45,483 bases of DNA. Origin: Pseudomonadota bacterium (lineage in GTDB: Bacteria > Pseudomonadota > Alphaproteobacteria > Sphingomonadales > Sphingomonadaceae). A program made the position numbers and the translations under genes. Positions within the stretch are counted from its first letter, which is position 1; the number at the start of each line of letters is the position of its first letter. The stretch covers positions 1-45,483 of the forward strand of contig CAUJIW010000074.1 of NCBI GenBank assembly GCA_963205175.1, in the 5' to 3' direction. Below are positions 1 through 8,381 of this stretch, one piece after another. Below the pieces are notes generated by a model. The model was not told the origin of the DNA. It was given only the letters and a program-made list of their open reading frames with translations, and ran no database searches.

Positions 1-1
1 C

Positions 2-106
2 AAGCCGCCGGCGCCGGAGGTCTTCATCCCGGCATTCGCGCGGGCGGCCCTGCAACCCCAACCAGCGATGCCGCCCGCGCTGGCGCCACGACCATCATTG
101 CACTAA
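2..106 (+). other. Possible 3' end of an upstream coding region (uncertain)
   Basis: One frame is open from the window edge to a TAA at 104-106 and would give a short proline/alanine-rich tail. High-GC DNA often stays open by chance over this length, and no family motif is visible, so this may equally be non-coding upstream sequence of the receptor gene. I see no other gene in 1-178. Confidence 0.15.
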
Positions 107-178
107 CAATCAAATTGGACCCGTCCGTGGGGGCCGATCACCGGCATGAGGCCGGTATCAGCGCGAGGGGGCTTGAAG

Positions 179-2326
179 ATGCAATCATTAAAGCAGGTGC
201 TTCTAGGCTCGGTGGTGATGGTGGGCGGCTTTGCCGCCGCCGGCACCGCAGTGGCGCAGACGGCGGTACTGGAAGAGATCATTGTCACGGCGCAGAAGCG
301 CGCCGAGCGCATGCAGGATGTGCCGGTATCGATCTCGGCCCTGTCCGGTGCGAACATCAAGGATCAGGGCATCGGGCGTGTGGAGGACTTCGCCACGGCG
401 ATGCCCAGCGTCTACATCGACATGCGTAATCTGCGGACAACCGCGATCGCCATTCGCGGCATCGTGTCGGAAACCAACAACCCCGGCGTCGATCAGGGGG
501 TGGGCGTCTATGTCGATGGCGTCTACATGGGGCGTCCGACGACCATCAACAACAGCCTTTTCGACCTTGAACGCATCGAGGTGCTGCGTGGCCCGCAGGG
601 TACGCTCTACGGCAAGAACACCATCGCGGGTGCCATCAACTTCATTACCCGCAAGCCGGGCGAGGAGCTGCGCGGCGATCTGAGCGCCAGTTTCGGCAAT
701 TACGACGCCTTGCGTGCCAACGCCTCGCTCAGTGGGCCGGTGGTGCCTGGCAAGCTGTTCGTTGGTGTCTCTGGTGGCATCGATCGCCGCGACGGCCTGG
801 TGACCAACATGATGACGGGAACCGAACTCGACGACATGGATTCCGTGTCCGGGCGACTGACGGCGGTCTATAGCGAAAATGAGGAGTTCGAGCTGGTGGT
901 GCGGGTCGATGCCGCGCGCGACCGGACCAATTCCGGCGCGATGGACATTCTCGACAATGGCGCGCTATCCGGCTCGCCGATCGCGGATGCCAGTGGCTGG
1001 GATCGCAAGGTGTTGCAGGATGCCGACACCGAGCAGAACCGCGATGTTTTCGGTGCGTCGGCCGAGGTCAACTGGTCACCCGGCACCGGCAAGATCACTA
1101 GCATCACGGCCTATCGTGAGTTCGACTGGTTCAATTTCGCCGACAATGATTATACGGCGCTGGACTATCTGGGGTCGGGTATCAGCGAGAAACAGCACCA
1201 GTTCAGCCAGGAAGTGCGCTACGCCTCACCTGACACGGGGCCGCTGACCTATGTTGTTGGTGCCTATTTCTTCCAGCAGCGTCTGGCGACCGATGCCGCC
1301 GCACGCATCGGCGTGGATTTTGGCATCTATCCGGAACAGGTGACCGGCAATATTCTCGCCACCGTCAAGACCCAGAGCCTGGCCGGCTTCGGTCAGGCCG
1401 TCTATCGGGTGACGGATAAGTTCAGCGTGACGGCCGGTCTGCGCTACACTTGGGAGAAAAAGAAGGTCATCCACAGCCAGATCGGTGATCCCTATGAACT
1501 GTTGCAGATCACCATGCCGGAGCGCCGCTTCGATCGCTCGGAGGATGATTTCTCGCCCTCGATCAGCCTGAGCTATAAGTGGACCGACAAGATTCTTACC
1601 TATGCCACGGTCAGCCGGGGCTTCAAGTCGGGCGGCTACAATGTGTTCTCGGTGACGCCCACCGACAACGCGGAATATGAACCGGAATTCGTCACCAGCT
1701 ACGAAATCGGCCTCAAATCCGATCTCATGGATAACCGGCTGCGGTTCAATGCGTCCGCCTATTATCTACGCTACAAGGATCTGCAGGTGAACCAGTTGTT
1801 GCTGGTGAACGGTGTGCCGCAGTACCAGACCTCCAACGCCGCCCGCGCCCGCAGCCAGGGAATTGAACTCGAACTGACCGCGCGACCGGTGGCCGGCCTC
1901 GATCTGAGCGCCAGCTACAGCTACCTCGACGCAAACTTCCTTGACTACGAGAACGCCACCAGCAGCGGCGATGATTTTACCGGAAACGCCATGGTGAAGG
2001 CGCCCAAACACAACATCAGCCTGTCAGCGCAGTACATGATGCCAGTGACGGACTCCCTGTCGCTGACCATGCGGGGTGAGCTGACGCACCGCAGCCGGGT
2101 CTTCTTCGAGCCGGACAACGTCTATTCACAAGGCGATGTCACACTGGTCAATGGCCGTATCGGCATCGGCAGCGTCCAGGGCTGGTCGCTGTTCCTGTGG
2201 GGGCGGAACCTGACCAACAAGGATTACGCGATTCTGAGCAGTGATGGCGTCATCATTCCCGGTCAGCAGGTGGTGGCGCTCGCGACGCCGCGTACCTACG
2301 GCCTTGAAGCACGATTCGCCTTCTAG
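179..2326 (+). CDS. TonB-dependent outer-membrane receptor
   Basis: A 715-residue outer-membrane gated transporter energised by TonB-ExbBD. The start at 179 is chosen because GAGGGG lies 8 bases upstream and because it gives a clean signal peptide ending in AVAQ; an upstream ATG at 146 would only add a non-signal tail. After the signal come a TonB-box-like EEIIVTAQKR segment, a plug domain with the typical LRGPQGTLYGKNTIAGAINF stretch (roughly residues 135-160), then beta-barrel repeats ending in an aromatic C-terminal residue (ARFAF), the outer-membrane assembly signal. The gene sits directly upstream of a TRAP transporter, so receptor and TRAP system may handle the same substrate. The substrate cannot be read from sequence. 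The receptor class is sure; siderophore versus other nutrient is open. Confidence 0.93.
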   Translation: MQSLKQVLLGSVVMVGGFAAAGTAVAQTAVLEEIIVTAQKRAERMQDVPVSISALSGANIKDQGIGRVEDFATAMPSVYIDMRNLRTTAIAIRGIVSETNNPGVDQGVGVYVDGVYMGRPTTINNSLFDLERIEVLRGPQGTLYGKNTIAGAINFITRKPGEELRGDLSASFGNYDALRANASLSGPVVPGKLFVGVSGGIDRRDGLVTNMMTGTELDDMDSVSGRLTAVYSENEEFELVVRVDAARDRTNSGAMDILDNGALSGSPIADASGWDRKVLQDADTEQNRDVFGASAEVNWSPGTGKITSITAYREFDWFNFADNDYTALDYLGSGISEKQHQFSQEVRYASPDTGPLTYVVGAYFFQQRLATDAAARIGVDFGIYPEQVTGNILATVKTQSLAGFGQAVYRVTDKFSVTAGLRYTWEKKKVIHSQIGDPYELLQITMPERRFDRSEDDFSPSISLSYKWTDKILTYATVSRGFKSGGYNVFSVTPTDNAEYEPEFVTSYEIGLKSDLMDNRLRFNASAYYLRYKDLQVNQLLLVNGVPQYQTSNAARARSQGIELELTARPVAGLDLSASYSYLDANFLDYENATSSGDDFTGNAMVKAPKHNISLSAQYMMPVTDSLSLTMRGELTHRSRVFFEPDNVYSQGDVTLVNGRIGIGSVQGWSLFLWGRNLTNKDYAILSSDGVIIPGQQVVALATPRTYGLEARFAF

Positions 2327-2335
2327 GGCTCATGC

Positions 2336-2366
2336 GGGCATGCGCGGTCCCGGATCGCGCATGCCC
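2336..2366 (+). terminator. Perfect 11-bp hairpin between receptor gene and dctM
   Basis: GGGCATGCGCG at 2336-2346 pairs perfectly with CGCGCATGCCC at 2356-2366 around a 9-base loop. It begins 9 bases after the receptor stop codon and ends 32 bases before dctM. There is no T-run, so it may be a partial terminator or an mRNA 3'-end stabiliser that keeps receptor mRNA above TRAP mRNA, rather than a full stop. Confidence 0.6.
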
Positions 2367-2398
2367 ACCGGCGCAGCCGCGTAAAGGCGCTCCTCGAT

Positions 2399-3682
2399 AT
2401 GACGCTGCTTGCTATTCTGATTGGCGCGGTCCTGCTCGCGTTGGGCGTCGCCATTGCCTATGTCAGCGGCGTGGTGGCGATGCTCGGGTTCGTGGCTGCG
2501 GGACTGGCTGATTACATTGCTGTCCTGCCGCAGGCCATTTTCAGCCAGCTCGACGTTTTCGCGCTGATGGCGATGCCGTTGTTCATTCTCGCCGGCGAGC
2601 TGATGAACCGCAACAGGATCACCGACGCGCTGATCGAATTCTCGATGCTTCTCGTAGGCCGGATACGCGGGGGGCTCGGTCACGTCAATGTGCTCACCTC
2701 GTTATTCTTCGCTGGCATTTCCGGGTCCGCCGTTGCCGATGCGGCGGCGCTTTCCAACACGCTGGTGCCGGCGATGCGGGAACGCGGTTACAATGTCGAT
2801 TATGCGGCGGCCATCACGGCGGCGGCGGCCATCATTGGCCCGATTATCCCGCCCAGCATCGTCATGATCTTCTATGGCGCCATCATGGGTGTGGATGCCG
2901 CGTCACTGTTTGCCGGCGGCATCGGGCCGGGGTTGCTACTGGCAGTCGCGCTGATGCTCGCGAACCTGGTTTTCGCCTATCGCGACAGTCATCCCGCCGG
3001 GGTCCGGCCGGCTCCCGGCGTTCGGCGACGGGTGGTGCGGCGGGCGCTGCCGGCGCTGAGCGTGCCGGTGGTGATCATGGCGGGCATCGTGCTGGGCTGG
3101 ATGACTCCCACCGAGGCAGCGGCAGTGGCGGTGGTGGTCTCGACGCTGATCGGTCTGCTCTACCGCACCTTGAGTCGTAGTGTTTGGCGGGAAAGCGTCG
3201 AGCGGACGGTGGAACTGACGGGCACGATCTTCATTGCCATGGCTGCCGCAGCCGGGGTGAATCTGCTGGCGACGCTCACCCAGCTGCCGGTCGAGCTGGC
3301 GGCGCGTATCACGGCGCTGGGGCTCGGCCTGCAAGGTTACATGTTGCTGCTAACGCTGGTGCTGCTGGTCACCGGCATGTTCCTCGACACCCAGATCGCG
3401 CTCAGTCTGATGGTGCCGATTCTGGCGCCGGTCGCGACGCACCTTGGCGCGGACCCGGTTCATGTCGGTGTCATGGTCTGCATTACCTTGTCGATCGGCC
3501 TCATCACGCCACCACTGGGGGGCGTGACGATGGTGACCGCCACCATTACCGGTGTGCCGTACTGGCGTCTGGTGCGGGCCACCATGCCGTTCGTCCTCCT
3601 CGAACTGCTGTTCCTGTTGCTGGTGGTGCTAATGCCCGACGTGACCTTGTTCCTGCCGCGTCATCTGGGATTGATGCCATGA
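2399..3682 (+). CDS. dctM: TRAP transporter large permease subunit (DctM family)
   Basis: The 427-residue protein is the 12-helix cation-coupled channel subunit of a tripartite ATP-independent periplasmic transporter. The sequence is almost entirely hydrophobic helices with the family's signatures: an N-terminal PLFILAGELMNR region (about residues 60-72), the GxSGSAVADAAAL segment (about 105-115), the IIGPIIPPSIVMIFYG segment (about 141-156), and a C-terminal ITPPLGG motif. Length matches the family norm. The stop codon overlaps the ATG of the solute-binding protein gene (ATGA at 3679-3682), so translation is coupled. Ligand type cannot be inferred from the permease; relatives carry organic acids and related anions. 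Confidence 0.93.
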   Translation: MTLLAILIGAVLLALGVAIAYVSGVVAMLGFVAAGLADYIAVLPQAIFSQLDVFALMAMPLFILAGELMNRNRITDALIEFSMLLVGRIRGGLGHVNVLTSLFFAGISGSAVADAAALSNTLVPAMRERGYNVDYAAAITAAAAIIGPIIPPSIVMIFYGAIMGVDAASLFAGGIGPGLLLAVALMLANLVFAYRDSHPAGVRPAPGVRRRVVRRALPALSVPVVIMAGIVLGWMTPTEAAAVAVVVSTLIGLLYRTLSRSVWRESVERTVELTGTIFIAMAAAAGVNLLATLTQLPVELAARITALGLGLQGYMLLLTLVLLVTGMFLDTQIALSLMVPILAPVATHLGADPVHVGVMVCITLSIGLITPPLGGVTMVTATITGVPYWRLVRATMPFVLLELLFLLLVVLMPDVTLFLPRHLGLMP

Positions 3683-4668
3683 ACGCGCTTGACCGTCGGG
3701 CCTTCGTGGCGAGCGCGTGCGCGGTGTTACTGCCCGGCTGCACCCCGCGGGCGCCGGTGACGCGCTTGTCCTTCTCCAGCAGCATGGATATGGCACGATC
3801 TGGCTCCTATGTCTGGATGAACCGATTTTCCGAGGGGTTGCGGGCCGGTGGCGTGACGACCGAACTCTACCCCAACAGCACGTTGGGTCGGGAAGAAGTC
3901 CGTATCGACATGGCGCGGCTGGGCCTCCTGGCCCTCGACGAGACGGGTGCCGGCCAGATCGCTACCTACGCGCCGCTCTATGATGCGCTGACGCTCCCTT
4001 TCCTGTTCGAGGACTACGGCCAGTTCGATCGCTTTCTCCTCCAGACTGGCTTTCTTGACGAGATCAACCGGCAGCTGGTGCCCTATGGCCTGAAGGTGGT
4101 TGATGTGGCGATTCTCGGCGGCATGTCGGGCCTGTTCAATACGCGCCAAGCGCTGCGCCAGCTCGCTGATTTCGCCGGCCTGCGCATCCGAGCCCGCGAA
4201 CACCGCGATCTAATGTTGCTCAACAGCTGGGGCATCCGCGGCACTCAGGTGGCGTGGGAGGAAATCGCCCAGGCGCTGGAAACCGGCATCGCCGAGGGCT
4301 ACATCAACCCGCCGCTGGTACCGCTGATTTTCGGCCATGCCGGGCAAATCCGTCATTTCTGCGACCTCGGCATCTACCCGTCATCGCGCACCATCGTGAT
4401 GTCGCGGCGCTGGTATGAGCGACTGGCGGTCGCCCAGCAGCGTGTCGTGGATGCGTCCGTCGAGGCGGCACGACAGGCCAACCGCTCGTGGGCGAAGAAG
4501 GTTCGTGCCTCCGAACTTTCCATGCTCACCCGCAATGGCATTGAGGTGAGCCGGATGGATGCCGCCGGTCTTGAGGTGGTGGTGGCGCGGGCGCGCGCAT
4601 CCTATGCCAAGCAGATTGACATCGGGTTGCTCCCGGCGGTCATGCGCTACTGGGAGGCATCGCGATGA
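3679..4668 (+). CDS. dctP: TRAP solute-binding protein (DctP family), predicted lipoprotein
   Basis: The 329-residue extracytoplasmic binding protein delivers ligand to the TRAP permease. The start is the ATG in the ATGA overlap with dctM. Residues 1-21 (with Arg6-Arg7 and ending LLPGC) form a signal with a lipobox-like LPGC, so the protein is probably anchored by a lipidated Cys21 instead of being free in the periplasm. The body follows the DctP fold: the segment from about residue 140 to 225 contains the LADFAGLRIRAR region, where family members place the ligand-binding arginine, followed by the WEEIAQALETGIAEGYINPP segment. Its own 3' end overlaps dctQ by ATGA. The ligand is unknown; a carboxylate is usual for the family. 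Confidence 0.88.
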   Translation: MNALDRRAFVASACAVLLPGCTPRAPVTRLSFSSSMDMARSGSYVWMNRFSEGLRAGGVTTELYPNSTLGREEVRIDMARLGLLALDETGAGQIATYAPLYDALTLPFLFEDYGQFDRFLLQTGFLDEINRQLVPYGLKVVDVAILGGMSGLFNTRQALRQLADFAGLRIRAREHRDLMLLNSWGIRGTQVAWEEIAQALETGIAEGYINPPLVPLIFGHAGQIRHFCDLGIYPSSRTIVMSRRWYERLAVAQQRVVDASVEAARQANRSWAKKVRASELSMLTRNGIEVSRMDAAGLEVVVARARASYAKQIDIGLLPAVMRYWEASR

Positions 4669-5159
4669 GGAAGACCGTGGCGAATGCCGTGCGTCGTTGC
4701 AGTGAGGCGGTGGACCGGCTGTGCCTGCGCGTGGCGGCGATCACGCTGTCGCTGATGATCGCTATCGTCATGCTGCAGGTGGTTGCCCGCTATGCCTTCC
4801 ATGCCCCGCCGCAGTGGACGGAGGAAGCTGGCCGCTACCTGATGCTGTGGGCATGCCTGATGGGGGCGACGGTATCGTTCAAGCGCCGGATGGATCCTGT
4901 CCTGGTGGTGCCATCGGCGCAGTGGCGGTGTCGTCTCGGACCGCTGATTCCCGGCGCGCGGTTTCTTGCGGTGGCGATCTTCACGCTGCCCTTGCTCTGG
5001 TACACGCCCGCTGCGCTGGCGCATCAATATCTGCGTGACTCGGAGATGCTTGGTCTCAACCTGGCGCTGGTGATGGTGGTGGTGCCGCTAAGCCTGGGTG
5101 TGGTGATGCTGCACGCCGCCCTGGAGTTTTTCGCCTCCGTGCTCGACCCGGGTTCCTGA
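4665..5159 (+). CDS. dctQ: TRAP transporter small permease subunit (DctQ family)
   Basis: The 164-residue, four-helix membrane protein partners DctM. Helices are visible at about residues 20-40, 55-72, 95-115 and 127-150, and the WTEEAGRYLMLWACLMGA segment near residues 47-65 is characteristic of DctQ proteins. It starts at 4665 inside an ATGA overlap with dctP, completing an M-P-Q operon in which every junction is translationally coupled. Many TRAP operons run P-Q-M, so this order is less common. The operon ends before the strong hairpin at 5235-5261. Confidence 0.9.
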   Translation: MRKTVANAVRRCSEAVDRLCLRVAAITLSLMIAIVMLQVVARYAFHAPPQWTEEAGRYLMLWACLMGATVSFKRRMDPVLVVPSAQWRCRLGPLIPGARFLAVAIFTLPLLWYTPAALAHQYLRDSEMLGLNLALVMVVVPLSLGVVMLHAALEFFASVLDPGS

Positions 5160-5234
5160 GGTCATCCTCGCTGGCGGCCGACCGCGCCGCGTCCAGGCAG
5201 CCATATTGAGGAACGCGGGCATACTGGAAAACAA

Positions 5235-5261
5235 GGGCATGACGCGTGTGGCGTCATGCCC
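5235..5261 (-). terminator. Perfect 11-bp hairpin, terminator between convergent operons
   Basis: GGGCATGACGC at 5235-5245 pairs perfectly with GCGTCATGCCC at 5251-5261 around a GTGTG loop. Read on the minus strand the stem is followed by TTGTTTT, a terminator-like T tract for the hydrolase operon ending at 5288. On the plus strand it also ends the dctMPQ operon. The outer seven bases (GGGCATG/CATGCCC) are the same as in the hairpin at 2336-2366. Confidence 0.75.
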
Positions 5262-5287
5262 TCAGTCGATGCCGATTGCGTGCGCCG

Positions 5288-6754
5288 TTACCGCACGGCC
5301 GATGGCGTCAGCTGGCGGGCGCTGAAGGTGCCGCCATAATAGTCCATGGTCAGTGTCGCGGCCTTGCCGTTCCGGCCGGGCTTGAAGGTGATGCGGTGTT
5401 CGTCGTCGATCGCCGAAACGAACTGGTTGTTGCCCTGGTAGAGCAACGGCAGCGCCGGCCCGCCGGCATTCACGCCGCCGAAGTTGAGGTGGAGCGCGCC
5501 GTCCTTGAAGGTGAAGCCGTGTACCTCGGGTCCAAAACGATACGGCGCGAAGCGATAGTCACCGCCAAGCTGTCTGCCGAGCTTGTCCGGCACCGGCAAC
5601 GCGGCGACGACCGGCTGCGCGATGCCCAGAAATTCGCGCGCGATCTTCTGTTCGATGTTGAGCGGGGCGAAGGCACCGCCCTGGTTGTTGGTGGTGATGG
5701 TGATGACGAGTTCATCTTCCGGATAATAGGCGTAATAGGCGGAGAACCCGTAGATGTCCCCGGCGTGAGCGATTTTGCGATGCCCCTCGAAACGGTTTTC
5801 GACGAGACAGCCGAGCGTGTAGAGAATGCTGGTGCCATCCGAAAGCTTGTCGTGAGTCAGGATGATGTCGCGCACCTTCTGGCTGGTCTTGTCCGAGGCG
5901 AAGACGCCGCGGCGATATTTCAGCAGATCGCCCACGGTCGACATGATGGCACCCGCGGCGAATGGCACGGTGGGATCATATTGTAGCGCGTTCTGCCAGC
6001 CATCCTTGCCCATCTTGTAGCCGTGCGCGCGATTGGGCACCAGGCGCGTCCAGTCAGTGTAGAGCGACTTGGACATGCCGAAGGGCTCGATGATGTGCTT
6101 GGTCACATAGGCATCATAGCTCTCGCCCGAGACCTTCTCGATGATCAGGCCGACCAGGTAGGTGCCCGAATTGGAGTAGCTCCACTGCGTGCCCGGCGTG
6201 AACATCAGCGGCTTGCTGGCGAAATAGCCGACCATCTGCTCGCGGGTGAAGCTGCGGCGCTCGTGGTAGGGGAACTCCGGCAGGTCGGTGTAGTTGACCA
6301 GGCCGCCGGTGTGGTTGAGCAGGTTGCGCACCTTGACGCTGCGGGCCGGCTCCGGCAGATCGGGCAGGTAGTGGCCGGCGGTTTCATCCAGCGACACCTT
6401 GCCCTGTTCCACCAGCTGAGCCAGCGCCAGACCCGTGAACGACTTGGTGATGGAGCCGATCGGGAACACGGTTTCCGGTGTCACCGGCACGTCCTGTTCA
6501 AGGTCGGCCTTGCCGAAGCCCTTGGCGTAGACCAGCTTGCCCTTGTGCTCGACGGCAATGGCCAGGCCGGGGAAGGGGGCTGCCTGCATGCGTTCGGCGA
6601 TGATGGCGTCAACGCGCGCTTCCATGCCGGCGGGCAGGGCCGTGGTGTCGACTTGCGCATGCAGCGCGCGCGGGCCGATCAGGGCGACGCTGAACAGCAG
6701 CGGCACCATGGCCTGGCGCCAGCGTCGGGTGGTGGGGGTCATGGCGTCGTGCAT
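5288..6754 (-). CDS. Secreted beta-lactamase-fold serine hydrolase (class C / MlrB-like architecture)
   Basis: The 488-residue serine hydrolase carries the three penicillin-recognising-enzyme motifs: SxxK as Ser101-Ile-Thr-Lys104 (nucleophile and base), Tyr193-Ser-Asn195, and His330-Ala-Gly332 in place of the KTG box, as is usual for esterases and peptidases of this group. Residues 1-34 are a signal peptide ending in LHAQ, so it acts in the periplasm. A further C-terminal beta-rich domain (about 390-488) follows the catalytic part. AGGAG precedes the start by 11 bases. The gene follows the M81 peptidase with only 18 bases between them, so they are co-transcribed. MlrB, which opens linearised microcystin, belongs to the same broad family and is likewise paired with an M81 enzyme in mlr clusters; this is a family and context argument only. 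A D-aminopeptidase or esterase role is equally possible. Confidence 0.87.
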   Translation of the reverse strand: MHDAMTPTTRRWRQAMVPLLFSVALIGPRALHAQVDTTALPAGMEARVDAIIAERMQAAPFPGLAIAVEHKGKLVYAKGFGKADLEQDVPVTPETVFPIGSITKSFTGLALAQLVEQGKVSLDETAGHYLPDLPEPARSVKVRNLLNHTGGLVNYTDLPEFPYHERRSFTREQMVGYFASKPLMFTPGTQWSYSNSGTYLVGLIIEKVSGESYDAYVTKHIIEPFGMSKSLYTDWTRLVPNRAHGYKMGKDGWQNALQYDPTVPFAAGAIMSTVGDLLKYRRGVFASDKTSQKVRDIILTHDKLSDGTSILYTLGCLVENRFEGHRKIAHAGDIYGFSAYYAYYPEDELVITITTNNQGGAFAPLNIEQKIAREFLGIAQPVVAALPVPDKLGRQLGGDYRFAPYRFGPEVHGFTFKDGALHLNFGGVNAGGPALPLLYQGNNQFVSAIDDEHRITFKPGRNGKAATLTMDYYGGTFSARQLTPSAVR

Positions 6755-6772
6755 GATGGTCTTCTCTCCTCT

Positions 6773-8245
6773 TCAGAATAGTCTTTGGGGTGGCGGGCAA
6801 TCCGCGTCAAAGGGCCAGAGCGGCCGACGCAGATGGTGGTAGTGGCCGGCCTCCAGCGGTGCCTGCAGGGCGCCGGGGCAATCGAGCACCAGGATGCCGC
6901 CGGTCGCCAGTGTGGCGAAGCCGTGGCGGAAGTGCTGGCTCGACTTGACGACGATCAGTTTGCAGGCGGCGACATCGATGCCGAGGTTGGTGAACAGGTC
7001 CGGCCCCAGGGCCTGGGCGCGGCGTTCCACTAGGACGATAGCTACCTCGCCGACGGCGATGGCGGCGGCCCGGCCCAGCGGCAGGACCGAACCGGCGAAG
7101 CTCTGGGTGGCGGCCGCGTCCAGCGCCAGCACCTCGGCCTCGACATCGAGCGGCGGGCCCGACAGCCGGCCGGCCTTGCCGCCGATCCGCAGCGGGCAGC
7201 GCCCGCCGACACCGGCCCGGAAGGCCATCGCCACCGCGATCGGGTCCCACAGCGGGCCGAGGCAGCAGCGGCCGGGCGACGCCTGCAGCAGTGCCTGCAG
7301 CACATAGGTGGAGTCGCCGGCGGCGCCACCACCGGGGTTGTCGGGCGAGTCTGCCAGCACCCAGAGGCCGTCCCCGGCGGCGGCGATCGCCAGCGCCTCG
7401 GCCAGCGGCACCGCCGGCGCCTGCGCCTCCTCCCGGGCCTGCCGCACCGCCAGCGCCAGCGCGTGCGCCGCCGTGGCGCCGGCGGTTTCATCGTCGTCGG
7501 TGACCACGATCACGCGCGTGCCCATGTCGGGGACGTCGCCCCACGGAAAGCCGTGCACCAGCGATACCGACAACAGGCCGGCTTGCGCCTCCAGCGCCTG
7601 CATCCGCTCGACCAGCGCGCGCACCACCGGCTTGTCGGTGTGGAAGATGCCGATCATGCCGCAATCCACCACCACCGGGCGCGGCCGGATCGCGCCGTCG
7701 GCCGCCGCCTGCAACAGGGCGACAAGTTCGCGCGCGCGCGGCAGGAAGTCGCTGTGGGGGTATTCCTTGAACGCGATCGGGATATCGCAGCAACGCGCCA
7801 TGGCGACGGAGAAATGGGCATGCGGGTCGAACAGCACGCCGATGATGGCCGTGTCGCCGACCAGCGCGCGGACTCGCGTCAGCAGATCGGCCTCGCAGTC
7901 GGGGTAGCCGTCGGCGATCATGGCGCCATGCAGCTGCAGGGCCACGATGTCGACCGGCAGCGCCGCCACCAGCTCGTCGAGAAGGCGATCACGCAGCGTC
8001 TCGTAGGCGTGCCGGGTGGTCGGGCCGCTGGGGTAGGCATAGGCCACTGTGCCTTCGATCACGGTCAGCGCGGGACGGTCGGCGGCGGCCTCGCGGCAGG
8101 CCGCCAGCAGGGCGCTGAATTCGTTGGGCGCGGCCGGCGCGGTGCCGGGCGTGAGCAGGGCGCCTTCCTCGAAACAGCTCAGGTCGGTGAGCAGGGGCGA
8201 GAAACTGTTGGTCTCGGTGCACAGGCTGGCCGTGTAAATCCGCAT
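6773..8245 (-). CDS. M81 family metallopeptidase (MlrC-like)
   Basis: The 490-residue protein belongs to the M81 family, named after MlrC (microcystinase C). Family signatures are visible: an N-terminal TETNSFSP motif (residues 10-17), LHGAM at 105-109 followed by GYPDCEADLL, the metal-site segment with Asp140-Pro-His142, and His164 in the KEYPHSDF segment. The C-terminal half has the usual MlrC domain with the VKSSQHFRHGF segment. It has no signal peptide, so it acts in the cytoplasm on material already imported. It starts at 8245, about 76 bases from a copy of the 16-bp palindrome (8322-8337), and is the first gene after that site, co-transcribed with the serine hydrolase below. M81 members cleave small peptides and amides; MlrC itself cuts linear peptides beside a beta-amino acid. 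Substrate here is unproven. Confidence 0.88.
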   Translation of the reverse strand: MRIYTASLCTETNSFSPLLTDLSCFEEGALLTPGTAPAAPNEFSALLAACREAAADRPALTVIEGTVAYAYPSGPTTRHAYETLRDRLLDELVAALPVDIVALQLHGAMIADGYPDCEADLLTRVRALVGDTAIIGVLFDPHAHFSVAMARCCDIPIAFKEYPHSDFLPRARELVALLQAAADGAIRPRPVVVDCGMIGIFHTDKPVVRALVERMQALEAQAGLLSVSLVHGFPWGDVPDMGTRVIVVTDDDETAGATAAHALALAVRQAREEAQAPAVPLAEALAIAAAGDGLWVLADSPDNPGGGAAGDSTYVLQALLQASPGRCCLGPLWDPIAVAMAFRAGVGGRCPLRIGGKAGRLSGPPLDVEAEVLALDAAATQSFAGSVLPLGRAAAIAVGEVAIVLVERRAQALGPDLFTNLGIDVAACKLIVVKSSQHFRHGFATLATGGILVLDCPGALQAPLEAGHYHHLRRPLWPFDADCPPPQRLF

Positions 8246-8321
8246 CGCGCGTCCCTGGTTGGCGCTGGCCGGGGTGGGGATGAATCCCCGTTTTCCGGCT
8301 CTCCCCGCACCAAAATTGAAA

Positions 8322-8337
8322 TTGAATTAAAAGTCAA
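8322..8337 (-). promoter_or_regulatory. Candidate TetR-type operator, upstream of the M81 operon
   Basis: Read toward the M81 gene the site is TTGACTTTTAATTCAA, 14 of 16 identical to the perfect palindrome at 15445-15460. The TTGACT half resembles a -35 hexamer, so a bound repressor would block the promoter. It lies 76 bases before the start codon, in an AT-rich island inside otherwise GC-rich DNA. Confidence 0.55.
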
Positions 8338-8381
8338 GTTGCGGCCAGCCGAACTTCCGGCCGACAGGGGGTTGGCGGGAA

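Noticed and set aside
98..113. TTGCACTAACAATCAA as a sixth palindrome copy before the first receptor
   Set aside because: Only 11 of 16 positions match, and the half-sites are not complementary beyond TTG/CAA. Not better than chance for an AT-rich patch.
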